Shown here: positions 42,363 through 52,206 of the stretch, piece by piece
How the letters are laid out: each line of letters begins with the position of its first letter
Numbering within the stretch: position 1 is the stretch's first letter
Assembly (NCBI RefSeq): GCF_003067705.1
Contig: NZ_QANL01000004.1
Location: forward strand, 452,121 to 516,120
Direction: 5' to 3'
Source of the DNA: Planctomonas deserti
GTDB lineage: Bacteria > Actinomycetota > Actinomycetes > Actinomycetales > Microbacteriaceae
DNA length: 64,000 nt
Made by a program: the position numbers and the translations under genes
The notes under the pieces: model-generated
Databases searched by the model: none
What the model was told of the DNA's origin: nothing
Seen by the model: the letters and a program-made list of their open reading frames with translations, nothing else

Positions 42363-43340
42363 ATGCCCTCTCCCGCACCCGCGATCGAACGCCGGACGGC
42401 GGTGCCGGCCACGCCGGTCCCGCCGTCCGGCGGCGAGGCCACGCGCCGCCGGCGGGAGTTCTCCCGCCGGCGGGCGCTCACCATCGCCGCGTTCCTCGCC
42501 CCCGCCGTCGCGTTCGTCGCCCTCTTCACCTACTACCCGATGTTCTCCGGCGTCTTCGGCGCGTTCCGGAACTGGAGCATCTACAACATCGAGAACCAGT
42601 CCTGGGTGGGCCTCGCGAACTTCGAGACCATCCTCCGCGACGCGCTGTTCTGGAAGACCATCGGCAACACCGTGCTCTGGGTGCTCGGCTCGCTCGTGCC
42701 GCAGTTCGTCATCGGCTTCGCGCTCGCCCTCTGGCTCCGCCGCCGGTTCCGGTTCCGCGGCGTCTACCAGGCGCTCATCTTCTTCCCCTGGGCCGTGTCG
42801 GGCTTCCTCATCGGCATCCTCTTCCGCTGGATGTTCAACGGCGAGTTCGGGGTCGTCAACGACCTGCTGATGAAGACCGGGCTCATCGACACCCCGCTGC
42901 CCTGGCTCGCGGACCCCGCGCTCGCGATGCCCGCCATCATCGTGGCGAACGTCTGGTACGGGGTCACGTTCTTCGCGATCATGATCCTCGCCGCGCTGCA
43001 GTCCGTGCCGGACGAGCTCTACGAGGCCGCGGCGCTCGACGGCACGACCAAGGCGCTCGCGCTCTGGCACGTGACCATCCCGTACATCCGCACGACGCTG
43101 ACCCTCATCGTGCTGCTGCGGGTCATCTGGATCTTCAACTTCCCCGACCTGATCTTCGGCATGACCGGGGGCGGTCCGGCCGGCCAGACCCACATCGTGA
43201 CGACGTACATGATCGAGATCACCCAGCAGGGCGACTACGGGCGCGCGAGCGCGCTCGGCATCCTCGTGCTCGTCGTCCTGATGGTGTTCGCGTCGTTCTA
43301 CCTGCTCGCCACCCGCGAGAGGAAGGAGGCACACCGGTGA
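42363..43340 (+). CDS. ABC transporter permease (MalF type)
   Basis: 325 residues. Basic N-terminal tail of about 45 residues, first span LTIAAFLAPAVAFVALFTYYP, then the EAA loop LYEAAALDGTTKALALWHVTIP. It begins five bases after the binding-protein stop and its own stop overlaps the next start (GTGA). Forms the membrane pore with the MalG-type subunit. Confidence 0.92.
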   Translation: MPSPAPAIERRTAVPATPVPPSGGEATRRRREFSRRRALTIAAFLAPAVAFVALFTYYPMFSGVFGAFRNWSIYNIENQSWVGLANFETILRDALFWKTIGNTVLWVLGSLVPQFVIGFALALWLRRRFRFRGVYQALIFFPWAVSGFLIGILFRWMFNGEFGVVNDLLMKTGLIDTPLPWLADPALAMPAIIVANVWYGVTFFAIMILAALQSVPDELYEAAALDGTTKALALWHVTIPYIRTTLTLIVLLRVIWIFNFPDLIFGMTGGGPAGQTHIVTTYMIEITQQGDYGRASALGILVLVVLMVFASFYLLATRERKEAHR

Positions 43341-44173
43341 TCACCCTCGAGTCCCGGGCGGGCCGGATCACCCGGATCGCCGCACTCGGCCTCTGGCTGG
43401 TGCTCACGCTGTTCCCGCTGTACTGGATCGTCGTCACGGCGTTCAAGCCGACGAGCGATATCTACAAGTTCCCCCTCGAGTACTGGCCGTCTACCTTCTC
43501 GCTGGAGAACTTCGCGGGCCTGTTCAGCAAGGCGAACTTCGGCACCTACCTCGTCAACAGCCTGATCATCGCGACGGTGTCCGCGGCCATCGTGACCGTC
43601 ATCTCGCTGCTGTCGGGCTACATCATCGCCCGGTTCGAGTTCCGCGCCCGGGGCGCCGTGATCCTCGCGTTCCTGGTGACGCAGATGATCCCGGCCTTCA
43701 TCGCGCTCGGTCCGCTGTATCAGCTGATGGTCTCGCTGGGACTCGTCAACGACCGCACCGGGCTCGTCTTCGTCTACATCGCGATGTGCATCCCGTTCTC
43801 GACGATCATGCTCCGCGGGTTCTTCGAGAACGTGCCGGACGCGCTCGAGGAGGCGGCGATGATCGACGGCTGCAGCCGCCTCGGCGCGCTCTTCCGCATC
43901 CTCGTGCCGGTCATGACCCCGGGCATCGTCGCCGCGTTCATCTTCAACTTCGTGAGCTGCTGGAACGAGCTGTTCCTGTCGGTGACCCTGCTGACCTCGG
44001 ACGCGAACAAGACCGTGCCCACGGCGCTCAACGGCTTCATCACGAGCTACAACATCGACTGGGGGTCGATGTCCGCGGCGGCCGTGCTGACGATCGTGCC
44101 CACCATGGTGATGTTCGCCTTCGCGAGCAAGTACATCGTGCAGGGGCTGACCGCGGGCGCGGTCAAGGGCTGA
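43337..44173 (+). CDS. ABC transporter permease (MalG type)
   Basis: 278 residues, six spans, EAA loop LEEAAMIDGCSRLGALFRILVP, C-terminus IVQGLTAGAVKG as in MalG-like proteins. AAGGAGG precedes the GTG start. The 3' end overlaps the end of the convergent ketopantoate-reductase gene by 11 nt, leaving no space for a separate terminator. No ATPase gene is present in the operon. Confidence 0.92.
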   Translation: MITLESRAGRITRIAALGLWLVLTLFPLYWIVVTAFKPTSDIYKFPLEYWPSTFSLENFAGLFSKANFGTYLVNSLIIATVSAAIVTVISLLSGYIIARFEFRARGAVILAFLVTQMIPAFIALGPLYQLMVSLGLVNDRTGLVFVYIAMCIPFSTIMLRGFFENVPDALEEAAMIDGCSRLGALFRILVPVMTPGIVAAFIFNFVSCWNELFLSVTLLTSDANKTVPTALNGFITSYNIDWGSMSAAAVLTIVPTMVMFAFASKYIVQGLTAGAVKG

Positions 44174-45254
44174 CGGCGGCGGCCGCGGTGCTCGTGGTGG
44201 GTGCCGCCACCGCGGCCACCGCTCGGTCGAGCTCGCGCTCGAGCTCCTCGACGGACAGCGCGCCCGCGGACCGCCCCGCGGCCGCGGCCTGCCGGGCGAG
44301 CCGCTGCACGGTCTCGTTCTCGGGGGCGCGCCGGCCGAGGGAGCGCGCGAGGAGGGCGATCTCGCCGTTCAGGTAGTCGGTCTCGATGGACCCGGACCCC
44401 CGCGCGACCGACTGCCAGGACGACCCGCCGAGCTGGTCGCGCGACACCCCGGGCACCGGCCGGGTGTTCAGCAGGTCTCCGCGCCACGCCTCCTCCTCCT
44501 CCGGGCTCGCCCACTCGATCCCCGCCGCGCGGTACACGTCCTCGGCCTCGGCGCGCAGGCGGTCGGCCAGGTGTGCGTAACGGCGACCGTCGGTGCCGAG
44601 GAGCGCCTGCAGCCCGTTCCCGAGGTTGCTGAGGAGCTTGGCGTGCTTCCAGCGCAGCACGTCGTCGACCACGTGCACCACGAAGCTCGCGGCCGCCCAG
44701 TCGTCGGCGAGCGTCTTGAGCAGCGCACGGTCCGCCGGGTCCGCCGGGAAGGCGTGCCTGCCGATCACGAACACGCCGCTCGTGGGGGCGATGCGCAGCA
44801 CGACCTCGCCGGGAACGAGGTGCACCGCGGGCAGCCAGACGCAGACGCCGAACACCCGGGCGAAGTAGCGCGAGGCGATGCGCTCGCTCGCGACGCCGTT
44901 CAGCGCCAGGAACACGGGCAGGCGGTCGCCGGCCGTGCCGAGCTCCGCGCCGCTCGCGGCGTCGTGCACGGGCCGGTCGACCCACTGCAGCAGCGCCGCC
45001 TCCACCTGATGCGTCTTCGTGGTGAACACCAGCACGTCGTCCGTGGTCAGCCGCACGTCGTCGGGCGACGTCGCGACCAGGACGGGCACGGTGACGTCCT
45101 CGTCCGGCGTGCGCAACCGGATGCCGTGCTCGGCGAGGGCCTCGCCGTTCCGGCCGCGCGCCACGAGGAGGGGCGGGTGGTCCTGGCTCCGCTGGGCGAG
45201 GCGGGCGCCGAGGGTGCCGCCGATCGCGCCCGCGCCGATGAGAACGTATCGCAT
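44163..45254 (-). CDS. Ketopantoate reductase-like NAD(P)-dependent dehydrogenase
   Basis: 363 residues. Rossmann motif IGAGAIGGTLGARLA is at 6-20; the KPR substrate domain has RWKHAKLLSNLGNGLQALL with the family's catalytic Lys/Asn arrangement. It is longer than PanE (about 300 residues) because of an insertion around residues 95-110 and a helical C-terminal extension. It resembles the large 'ketopantoate reductase family' group whose substrates are often not pantoate. Convergent and overlapping with the upstream ABC operon; no clear partner gene. Confidence 0.8.
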   Translation of the reverse strand: MRYVLIGAGAIGGTLGARLAQRSQDHPPLLVARGRNGEALAEHGIRLRTPDEDVTVPVLVATSPDDVRLTTDDVLVFTTKTHQVEAALLQWVDRPVHDAASGAELGTAGDRLPVFLALNGVASERIASRYFARVFGVCVWLPAVHLVPGEVVLRIAPTSGVFVIGRHAFPADPADRALLKTLADDWAAASFVVHVVDDVLRWKHAKLLSNLGNGLQALLGTDGRRYAHLADRLRAEAEDVYRAAGIEWASPEEEEAWRGDLLNTRPVPGVSRDQLGGSSWQSVARGSGSIETDYLNGEIALLARSLGRRAPENETVQRLARQAAAAGRSAGALSVEELERELDRAVAAVAAPTTSTAAAAVSP

Positions 45255-45321
45255 GCGTCAACCCTGCCACGGGTGGCCGCGGCGTCAGCGGGGGCGCACC
45301 CGGGGTGGCCCGTGGCTAGCG

Positions 45322-46938
45322 TCAGGACGCGGCGCGGGACCGGGTGCTCGTGCGGGACGGCGAGTAGACCTCCAGGCCACCCGGCACAACCCGCACGGTG
45401 GAGGTGAAGCCGCCGTCCTCGACGCCGTCCTCGTCGCCGCCGGGCACGTCGAGGGACACCTCGCCGTCGTGGGCGAGGCCCGTCGGCTGGTCGCCCGCGG
45501 GATGCACCACGATGGTCACGGACTCCGCGGTGAAGGCCTCGACCGCACTCCTCGGCAGCAGGTGCAGGCGGCGCAGCACCGCGCTGGTGCGCCGGCCGAA
45601 CGCCAGCGAGGCGGCCGCGCGCAGCCGGGGGCCGCCGTGCAGCACGCGCACGTCGAGCAGGCCGCCGTCCAGCCGGATCCGCTGCAGGGGCGCGATGGTC
45701 TCGGGGTGGCTGCGGTCGACGCCGACGACGAGGGACCACACTTCGTCGCGCCGCCCGTCTATCACGACGGCGACGGGGTCCGCCCGGCCGATGACGAGGA
45801 CGGCGGCGATGATGCCGGCCGCCCACTTGTCGAGTCGGGCCTGCAGCCGTTGCCGGGTGGCCACGAAGTCGGGGTAGACCCCGACGGACGCCGCGTTCAG
45901 CACGGTGACCGGGGACCCCTCGCCGATGCCGATCTCCGCGACGTCGACGCGGACCCCCTGGCCGCCGGCTAGCGCGTCGGTCGCGTCGTCGAAGGATCCG
46001 ACGCCCGCGGCCCGGGCGAAGTGGTTGAAGGTGCCGCCGGGCAGCACGAGGAGCGGCAGGCCGACGAGCCGGGCGACGTGCGCCACGGCGGACACGGTGC
46101 CGTCGCCGCCGCTGACGCCGAGCACGCGCGGCGGGTCGGCCGAGGCGAGCGCGTGGCGCACGAGCAGCTCGAGGTCGTCGTCCTCGCCGAGCGGGTGCAC
46201 CCGCGCCCGCGGAAGGCGGTCGGCCAGGTACTCCCCCGCGTCCGGCCGGTCGACGTCCGCCCCCGAGCCCGGGTTCATCACCACGAGCACGCCGCTGCCG
46301 TCGGCGCTCGCGGGCAGAGCCACATCCGCACCACCGATGCGCTCGGCGGGACGGGGCGAGGGGCGCACGGGGACGAGCGCGCGGCCCGCCGCCGCCACCG
46401 CGGTGCCGATGGCCACCCCGCCGACCACGTCGGAGAACCAGTGCGCGCCGGTGTGCAGCCGGGAGTAGGCCACCGCGACGGCCGCGGGGATGAGGGCGAG
46501 GCCGGTGCGCCTCGACTCGAGGGCGACGCCCATGACGAACCCGGCCGCGGATGCCGCGTGCCCGGACGGGAAGGAGGGCGTCGTGGGCGGCGTGCGCAGC
46601 CGCCTGCCCACCGGGATGTCCTTGAGGAGCGGTCGATCGCCGCCGAACAGCTGCTTGCCCACGAGGTTCGCGATCGCACTGGCGGCGGTGAGCGAGGCCG
46701 CCCCGCGCAGCGCGGCCCGATGCTGCCCCGCGACGACGAGCACGAGCGCGACGACGAACCAGAGCACGCTGCGGTCCGCGGCGCGCGAGAGGCGGGCGTA
46801 GCCGCGGTCGACGGCGGGCACGGTGCGCCGCGCGTTGATCCGACGCCCCACGCGGGCATCGAGGCGGCGCACGACCGCCGGCAGCAGCGCGATCCGCCGT
46901 AGCGCGACGCTCGCGGTGGACAGGGGGCGGGGCGCCAT
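45322..46938 (-). CDS. Fusion of PAP2 phosphatase and diacylglycerol kinase-like domains
   Basis: 538 residues. N-terminal PAP2 domain: KX6RP at 95-103, PSGH at 124-127 and SRX5HX3D at 159-170, so all three phosphatase motifs are intact. C-terminal lipid-kinase domain: MNPGSG near 221, GGDGT at 277-281, LPGGTFNHFAR about 300. The protein could dephosphorylate and phosphorylate lipid intermediates at the membrane; related fusions occur in actinobacteria. TAGCCT lies 6 nt before the ATG, suggesting a leaderless mRNA, and overlaps a CCAGGC/GCCTGG inverted repeat (46943-46958). Confidence 0.88.
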   Translation of the reverse strand: MAPRPLSTASVALRRIALLPAVVRRLDARVGRRINARRTVPAVDRGYARLSRAADRSVLWFVVALVLVVAGQHRAALRGAASLTAASAIANLVGKQLFGGDRPLLKDIPVGRRLRTPPTTPSFPSGHAASAAGFVMGVALESRRTGLALIPAAVAVAYSRLHTGAHWFSDVVGGVAIGTAVAAAGRALVPVRPSPRPAERIGGADVALPASADGSGVLVVMNPGSGADVDRPDAGEYLADRLPRARVHPLGEDDDLELLVRHALASADPPRVLGVSGGDGTVSAVAHVARLVGLPLLVLPGGTFNHFARAAGVGSFDDATDALAGGQGVRVDVAEIGIGEGSPVTVLNAASVGVYPDFVATRQRLQARLDKWAAGIIAAVLVIGRADPVAVVIDGRRDEVWSLVVGVDRSHPETIAPLQRIRLDGGLLDVRVLHGGPRLRAAASLAFGRRTSAVLRRLHLLPRSAVEAFTAESVTIVVHPAGDQPTGLAHDGEVSLDVPGGDEDGVEDGGFTSTVRVVPGGLEVYSPSRTSTRSRAAS

Positions 46939-46994
46939 CGCCCCAGGCTAGGGCCTGGCGACGGGCCTCACCACGGGCGGCGTGCCCCAATTCC

Positions 46995-47360
46995 TCACGC
47001 CGGCAACTGTGTCACGAGCCCGACCGTGTTGCCCTCGCTGTCGCGGAGGAACGCCTGCCACTCCTCCGTTCCCGCCGGCCCCAGCGAGTCGTCGACGTGG
47101 CGATGGATCACCGCCGGTCCCGCGAGGATCTCCGCCCGGTAGCGCATCCGCTCCACCGTCGCGCGCACGTCACGGACGCCCAGGTAGAGCAGGGCGCTCG
47201 GCGACTCGCGGCTCAGCAGGAGTCGCGTACCGTGCAGGTCGAAGAACAGCAGGCCGGGCGGGTCGAACCGGGCGGCGGGCGGGGCGCCGAGCAGGTCGGC
47301 GTAGAACTCCGACGCGCGGTCGAGGTCCTCCGCGTGCTGTGCGACCTGGATCAGCTTCAT
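46995..47360 (-). CDS. VOC (glyoxalase-fold) protein
   Basis: 121 residues with the two-module betaalphabetabetabeta pattern: IQVAQHAEDLDRASEFYADLLG, GLLFFDLHGTRLLL and FLRDSEGNTVGLVTQ. His and Glu residues in equivalent positions could bind a metal. Function unknown; relatives include resistance and methylmalonyl-CoA epimerase-like proteins. The gene ends 56 nt from the PAP2-kinase gene on the same strand. Confidence 0.82.
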   Translation of the reverse strand: MKLIQVAQHAEDLDRASEFYADLLGAPPAARFDPPGLLFFDLHGTRLLLSRESPSALLYLGVRDVRATVERMRYRAEILAGPAVIHRHVDDSLGPAGTEEWQAFLRDSEGNTVGLVTQLPA

Positions 47361-47389
47361 CCGCGCGCCCGGTTCCCGTCACCACCGGC

Positions 47390-48184
47390 TCACGCGGACT
47401 GCGAGAGCCCGTCGATGGCCGCGACCTCGTCCGCCGTGAGCTCGATCCGGGCGCCGGCCGCGTTCGCGACGATGCGCTCGCGCCTCGTCGACTTCGGGAT
47501 CACGACGAAGCCGTGCGCGACGTGCCAGGCCACGATCACCTGGGCCGGCCCGGCCTCGTGCGCCTCGGCGATGGACACGAGCGTCGGGTCGTCGAGGTTG
47601 CTCGCCTTGAACGGGCTGTAGCCCTCGAGCACGGTCCCCCGCTCGCGCAGCCCGTCCACGAAGGCGGGGTCGTAGAGCGTCGGTCCCCAGCGCACCTGGT
47701 TCACGGCGGGCGCGACGCCGGTGGCCGCGATGAGCTCGTCGATCTGCTCGAGCGAGTAGTTGCTGACGCCGATCGAGGACGCGAGGCCCTCGTCGCGCGC
47801 CTTCACGAACTCCGCCCACGCCTCGGGGGTCGCCTGCTTGTTCGGCGGCCAGTGCACGAGCCACAGGTCGACGTGGTCCAGGCCGAGCTTGCCGAGGCTC
47901 TCCTCGAGCGTGGCCCGCTCGTGGCCGACGTTGTCCGGCGGCATCTTCGTGGTCACGAAGATCTCGTCGCGGGGAAGGGCCGCCGCCGCAAGGGCCCTGC
48001 CGATGCCCGCCTCGTTCTCGTAGCCCGTGGCCGTGTCGATGTGCCGGTACCCGGCCTCGAGGGCGATGCCCACGGCCTCGGGCGCCTCGTCGTCGGGGAT
48101 CTGCCAGGTGCCGAAGCCCAGCAGCGGCATGTCGCCGCCGGGCAGGCTCGCGGCCGGGGTCGCGTACGTGTCGGAAGAGGTCAT
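47390..48184 (-). CDS. Aldo/keto reductase (2,5-diketo-D-gluconate reductase-like, AKR5 group)
   Basis: 264 residues. GFGTWQIPDDEAPEAVGIALEAGYRHIDTATGYENEAGIGRAL contains the catalytic Asp/Tyr; FVTTKMPP the Lys; LWLVHWPP the His; FVVIPKSTRRERIVAN the NADPH-binding loop. TAGAAC lies 6 nt before the ATG, possibly a leaderless promoter. Reduces small carbonyl compounds; the physiological substrate is unknown. Confidence 0.9.
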   Translation of the reverse strand: MTSSDTYATPAASLPGGDMPLLGFGTWQIPDDEAPEAVGIALEAGYRHIDTATGYENEAGIGRALAAAALPRDEIFVTTKMPPDNVGHERATLEESLGKLGLDHVDLWLVHWPPNKQATPEAWAEFVKARDEGLASSIGVSNYSLEQIDELIAATGVAPAVNQVRWGPTLYDPAFVDGLRERGTVLEGYSPFKASNLDDPTLVSIAEAHEAGPAQVIVAWHVAHGFVVIPKSTRRERIVANAAGARIELTADEVAAIDGLSQSA

Positions 48185-48261
48185 GCACCCGTTCTACGCC
48201 TCGCGAGTGACGCATGCGCGTATGCCGCGACCTGCCGGACCCCACGGGCCGCCCGCCCGGC

Positions 48262-51200
48262 TCAGTCCGCGTACCAGCGGCGCACGACGTCGAGCTGCTC
48301 CCGGTTCTCCGCGCTCCCGAGCTCCGCACGCAGCACCAGCTGGGAGCGCTCGGCGAGGGTCCAGCCGAGCGGGGCCTCGCTGCCGGGGCGCGCCCGGGGG
48401 TGGATGTCCGCGGGCGCCGCGTCGGCGACGTCCCGGGCGTCCTCTCCCCCCGGATCCTCCCCCGCCGCCGCGCCGGGGCACGCCGCGCGCACATCGGCGA
48501 AGGACCTGCTGAGGGCGATCAGCGCCTCCTGCTGCGCGGTACCGTCCTGTGCCCGGGTCACGCTGCTGGTCTCGCCGGCCGGCCCGATCAGCCGGAACGA
48601 CCAGCCGCCCGGGTCGCGGACGCCGTGCGACGCGAACTCGTTGTCGAGCAGGAGCAGCCGCGGCGCTATGCACCGCCCCGCCGCCTCTGCGCCCGCGTTG
48701 AAGCCGCGGACCGCCGGTTCGAGGTCCGACCAGACCTCCTCCACGGCGTCCGCGCCCGAGTTCTCCAGCAGTCCGCCGTCGAGCACGTAGCTGTGCGCCT
48801 CGCCGTCGAGGCAGCTCGTCATGCCTCCCGCCGGGGTGATGTACGGCGCGCGGGCCGACAGCAGGGCCGCCGTGGAGAGCCGGATGTCCCTCGCTCCGGC
48901 GGCGTCCGGAACGCGGGGGCAGGACCAGGCGAAGGCGTCCTTCGTCGCGGCGAGCACGCCGTCCGGCGGCCGGTCGGCCGGGTCCTCGGGCGTGCCGACG
49001 AACTGGCCCGGGGTGAGGCAGTCGGTGCCCGCGGTCGTGCTCGGCTCGACCCCCGCCGCCGTGGACACGGCCATGCGGCAGCCGTCCTCGACCGATGTGG
49101 CCCCGAACAGCAGCAGCGGGAATCGGGCCCTGCCGTCCTCGTCCATCCCGGAGGCGACGAAACCGTCGTCGATGCCGGGGTTCCGGGTGCTGAACGCCCG
49201 TTCGAGACTACTCGCGCGGTCCTGGCCGGGGACCGGCAGGCGGAGCACGGTGTTCGGCAGGTCGCGGAACACGGCCGCCGCGATGGCCGGGGCGACGTAG
49301 TCCCCCGCGAAGGACTCGGGCAGCCAGTCGCCGTCGCCGTTCCGGTCCGCCGAGCTCAGCGTGTTGGCCCGGACCATCGCCATGCCGACGCTGCTGCCCG
49401 ACACCGAGGACACGAGGAACACGCTCTCCGGCGGCAGGTCGCCCGGGCACGCGTCGTCGCCACCCTCCGCGGCGGCGGGGATGCGGACGCCCGCCCCGTA
49501 GAGGCACTCCCAGACGATGCTCGTCCAGTACGCCGCGCGAATGCCGCCGCCCTCCGACGCCATCAGCACGAGCGGAACCTCCTGCGCCGCCCCGTCGCCC
49601 GCGGGCTGCTGGTCGATCCACTGCCGCAGCGCCTCGGGCAGAGAGCCGTCCTCACCGTTCCCGTCGCCCAGGGAGGGCCGCTCCGCGGCAACGGTCTCGA
49701 GCAGCCGGACGTCGTAGTAGGCGGCCTGCCGGTCGATGAAGCTCGCCGCGACGCCGAGCGCCAGGACGATCGCGAGCACCGGAACGCGGCGGAGCCCGAG
49801 CAGCGAGAGCGCACCGTGCGCGGGCAGCACGTCGCCGATCAGCACGAGCGCGGTCACGACGACCGCGAGCACGATGCCGCTCACCACGATGGTCGCCACG
49901 GTGCCGAGCTCGACCGCCGCGTCGGGGCCGAAGAGGGCGCCGAGCACCGAGAGCACAAGCGCGGCCGCGACCCACGCCGTGAGCACCCCGCGCACGACGG
50001 GACGCGGCGGATGGGACGCCCGCAGGTAGACGAACAGCGCGGCCGCGAGCGCCAGGAGCAGCAGGAGCAGCGCCCAGGCGAGCAGCGCGACGATCGACCC
50101 GCCGTCGACCCAGAGCGTCACGGCCGCACGGATGCCGGCCAGCGCGAGCGCACCGGGCGGGACCGCGGCGATCACCGGCAGCGCCCCGCGCCCGATCTGC
50201 ACGTCGCCCTGCGGCGGGAGCGCGTACCCCCGCACGCCGGCGGGGGCGTTCAGCACGAAGAACAGCACCGTCCCGCCGCCGAGTGCGAGGAGCGGGGCGC
50301 CCACCGAGTTCCCCGAGGCGAACACGGCGACGCCGACGGCCAGCAGCACCACTCCCACGAGGACGCCGACGAGGATCCCCCGGCCGCTCCACTCGACGGC
50401 CTGGGGTGCGCGGCGGTAGGCCGCGAGCGTCGCCCGCCCGCCGATGGCGAGGACGGCGGAGAACACGGCGGCCGCGAGCACGGCCAGCACCGCGGGCAGG
50501 CCGTTGTCCACGCCGCGCACGACGACGTCGTCCACCTGCCGCCCGATGTCCCCGGACAGGAGCACCATGATGGCGACGACCCCGGCCACGACCACGAGCT
50601 GCCCGCGCAGCACGACCCAGGGGGACAGCCGGCTGTGCCGCCATGGCACCGCCACCGACGACCGCCGCCCGCTCGACGCCGCCGGTCGCGCGGAACGTGA
50701 CCCCGGCCGAGTGCCGCCGCGCCGCGACTGCACCGTCCTCGACGCGTCCGCCGCGCTCGCCGCCTCCGCAGCCCGCCGGGCGAGCGTCCTCCGCCGCAGG
50801 GCCGCGAGCAGCAGGGCGAGGCCGACGAGCGTGAGCGCGACCCACTTCACGACCGAGGCCGCGCCGATCGCCGCGAGGGCGAGGGTGCCGGGGTCGTCGT
50901 CCCAGACCAGGGCGGTGCCGAGCGTCTCGGCGACGTCGCCGGCGAGGTACAGCGCTGAGGCGACGACCGACGCGGCGAGCATGGCGCGGACGGCGACGGA
51001 GCGCGGCCCGTCCGTCTCGCGGTCGCGGAGGATGCGGGCGAGCAGCACCAGGAGCACGGCGAGCGGCACGGCGAGGAGCAGCAGGTCGACGGCGGTGTAG
51101 GCGCCGATCAGCTCGCCCGGCGAGCGCGTGGTGCCGGGTGGGCCCTGCCAGTTGCGCCAGCCGGCGAGCACGGCCGCGGCGGAGTCGGGCCGGAACAGTG

Positions 51201-51381
51201 CGCCGGGCGAGGCGACCGTGCCGAACCCGCCGGGACGGTCCTGCTCCCCGTGCATCTCCGCGAGCGCGACGTCGAGCCGCTCCAGCACCACGACGGCGAT
51301 CAGCACCGAAACCGCGAGCAGCCCGGCCACAGCCCGCCGGAGCGGAGGACGGCTTGCCCCCGCCGTCCCCGCTCTGCTCAT
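48262..51381 (-). CDS. Large integral-membrane patatin-like protein
   Basis: 1039 residues. The first ~560 residues hold around ten hydrophobic spans, among them VAGLLAVSVLIAVVVLE and LLLLAVPLAVLLVLLA, with an Arg/Ser-rich loop near 210-240. From about residue 600 a patatin-type domain begins: oxyanion loop ASEGGGIRAAYW (~608), nucleophile VSSVSGSSVGMA (~660) and catalytic Asp in LDGGLLENSG (~866). The catalytic dyad is therefore intact but in an unusual membrane context. Cys residues in the domain and its predicted position suggest it may face outside the membrane (inference). A lipid acyl-hydrolase role is likely. Confidence 0.8.
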   Translation of the reverse strand: MSRAGTAGASRPPLRRAVAGLLAVSVLIAVVVLERLDVALAEMHGEQDRPGGFGTVASPGALFRPDSAAAVLAGWRNWQGPPGTTRSPGELIGAYTAVDLLLLAVPLAVLLVLLARILRDRETDGPRSVAVRAMLAASVVASALYLAGDVAETLGTALVWDDDPGTLALAAIGAASVVKWVALTLVGLALLLAALRRRTLARRAAEAASAADASRTVQSRRGGTRPGSRSARPAASSGRRSSVAVPWRHSRLSPWVVLRGQLVVVAGVVAIMVLLSGDIGRQVDDVVVRGVDNGLPAVLAVLAAAVFSAVLAIGGRATLAAYRRAPQAVEWSGRGILVGVLVGVVLLAVGVAVFASGNSVGAPLLALGGGTVLFFVLNAPAGVRGYALPPQGDVQIGRGALPVIAAVPPGALALAGIRAAVTLWVDGGSIVALLAWALLLLLLALAAALFVYLRASHPPRPVVRGVLTAWVAAALVLSVLGALFGPDAAVELGTVATIVVSGIVLAVVVTALVLIGDVLPAHGALSLLGLRRVPVLAIVLALGVAASFIDRQAAYYDVRLLETVAAERPSLGDGNGEDGSLPEALRQWIDQQPAGDGAAQEVPLVLMASEGGGIRAAYWTSIVWECLYGAGVRIPAAAEGGDDACPGDLPPESVFLVSSVSGSSVGMAMVRANTLSSADRNGDGDWLPESFAGDYVAPAIAAAVFRDLPNTVLRLPVPGQDRASSLERAFSTRNPGIDDGFVASGMDEDGRARFPLLLFGATSVEDGCRMAVSTAAGVEPSTTAGTDCLTPGQFVGTPEDPADRPPDGVLAATKDAFAWSCPRVPDAAGARDIRLSTAALLSARAPYITPAGGMTSCLDGEAHSYVLDGGLLENSGADAVEEVWSDLEPAVRGFNAGAEAAGRCIAPRLLLLDNEFASHGVRDPGGWSFRLIGPAGETSSVTRAQDGTAQQEALIALSRSFADVRAACPGAAAGEDPGGEDARDVADAAPADIHPRARPGSEAPLGWTLAERSQLVLRAELGSAENREQLDVVRRWYAD

Positions 51382-51482
51382 TCCGCCCCCATGCGCGTTC
51401 CTGGCGTCACGCTATTCCCCCGGCCGGGCGGCGACAAGTGCGCCGCGCGGCCGGGGCCGATGCCTCCGCTAGCGTTGGCCGC

Positions 51483-52139
51483 ATGCCTTCCCTGCTGCAC
51501 CTCGACTCCTCCGCCGACCCGGTCGACTCCCGCTCCCGCGCCGTCACGGCTGCATTCGCCGCGGCCTGGCGCGACGCCGACCCCGCGAACACCGTCGTGC
51601 ACCGCGACCTGCACCGCGATCCGCTGCCCCACCTGGCCGACGCGTCCCTGCACTGGCCGGTGGCGTTCCGCGGCGAGGTGGCCGCCCCGTTCCGCGCGGC
51701 GGAGCGGCTGCAGCGCGAGGTGCTGGACGAGCTGCTCGCGGCGGACGTGCTGCTGGTCGGCGCCCCGCTCTACAACTACTCCCTGCCGTCCTCGCTGAAG
51801 GCGTGGGTCGACCACATCCACGTGCCCGGCGTGACCGCGCCCTTCGGCGACGTCGACCGGCCGCTCGCGGGCCGTCCTGCCGTCGTCGTCTCCAGCCGGG
51901 GCGGGTCGTACGACGAGGGCACGCCGACCGCGGACTGGGACCACGGCGTCCCCGTGCTGCGGATCATCCTGGGCGAGGCGCTCGGGATGGACGTCTCCGT
52001 GATCGCGACCAATCTCACGCTCGCCGAGCGCCTGCCGGGACTCGAGGAGCAGATCCCGCGCAGCCGGCGGGAACTGGCCGAGGCGCACGAGGCGGCCGCC
52101 GCGCTCGCCCGCACCCTCTCCGCGTCCGTCCGGGCCTAG
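51483..52139 (+). CDS. FMN-dependent NAD(P)H oxidoreductase (AzoR-like)
   Basis: 218-residue flavodoxin-like quinone or azo-dye reductase. LLHLDSSADPVDSRSRAVT is the FMN phosphate loop, APLYNYSLPSSLKAWVDHI the central FMN contact and SSRGGSYDEG the third. TAGCGT 7 nt before the ATG suggests a leaderless transcript. It probably protects against quinones or thiol stress. Divergent from the membrane patatin gene. Confidence 0.9.
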   Translation: MPSLLHLDSSADPVDSRSRAVTAAFAAAWRDADPANTVVHRDLHRDPLPHLADASLHWPVAFRGEVAAPFRAAERLQREVLDELLAADVLLVGAPLYNYSLPSSLKAWVDHIHVPGVTAPFGDVDRPLAGRPAVVVSSRGGSYDEGTPTADWDHGVPVLRIILGEALGMDVSVIATNLTLAERLPGLEEQIPRSRRELAEAHEAAAALARTLSASVRA

Positions 52140-52206
52140 CGCGCAGATCGGGGGCACCCGGCGGGCGGACCCGCCACGGCCGGCGAGAATCGGGAAGGAT
52201 CGCACT

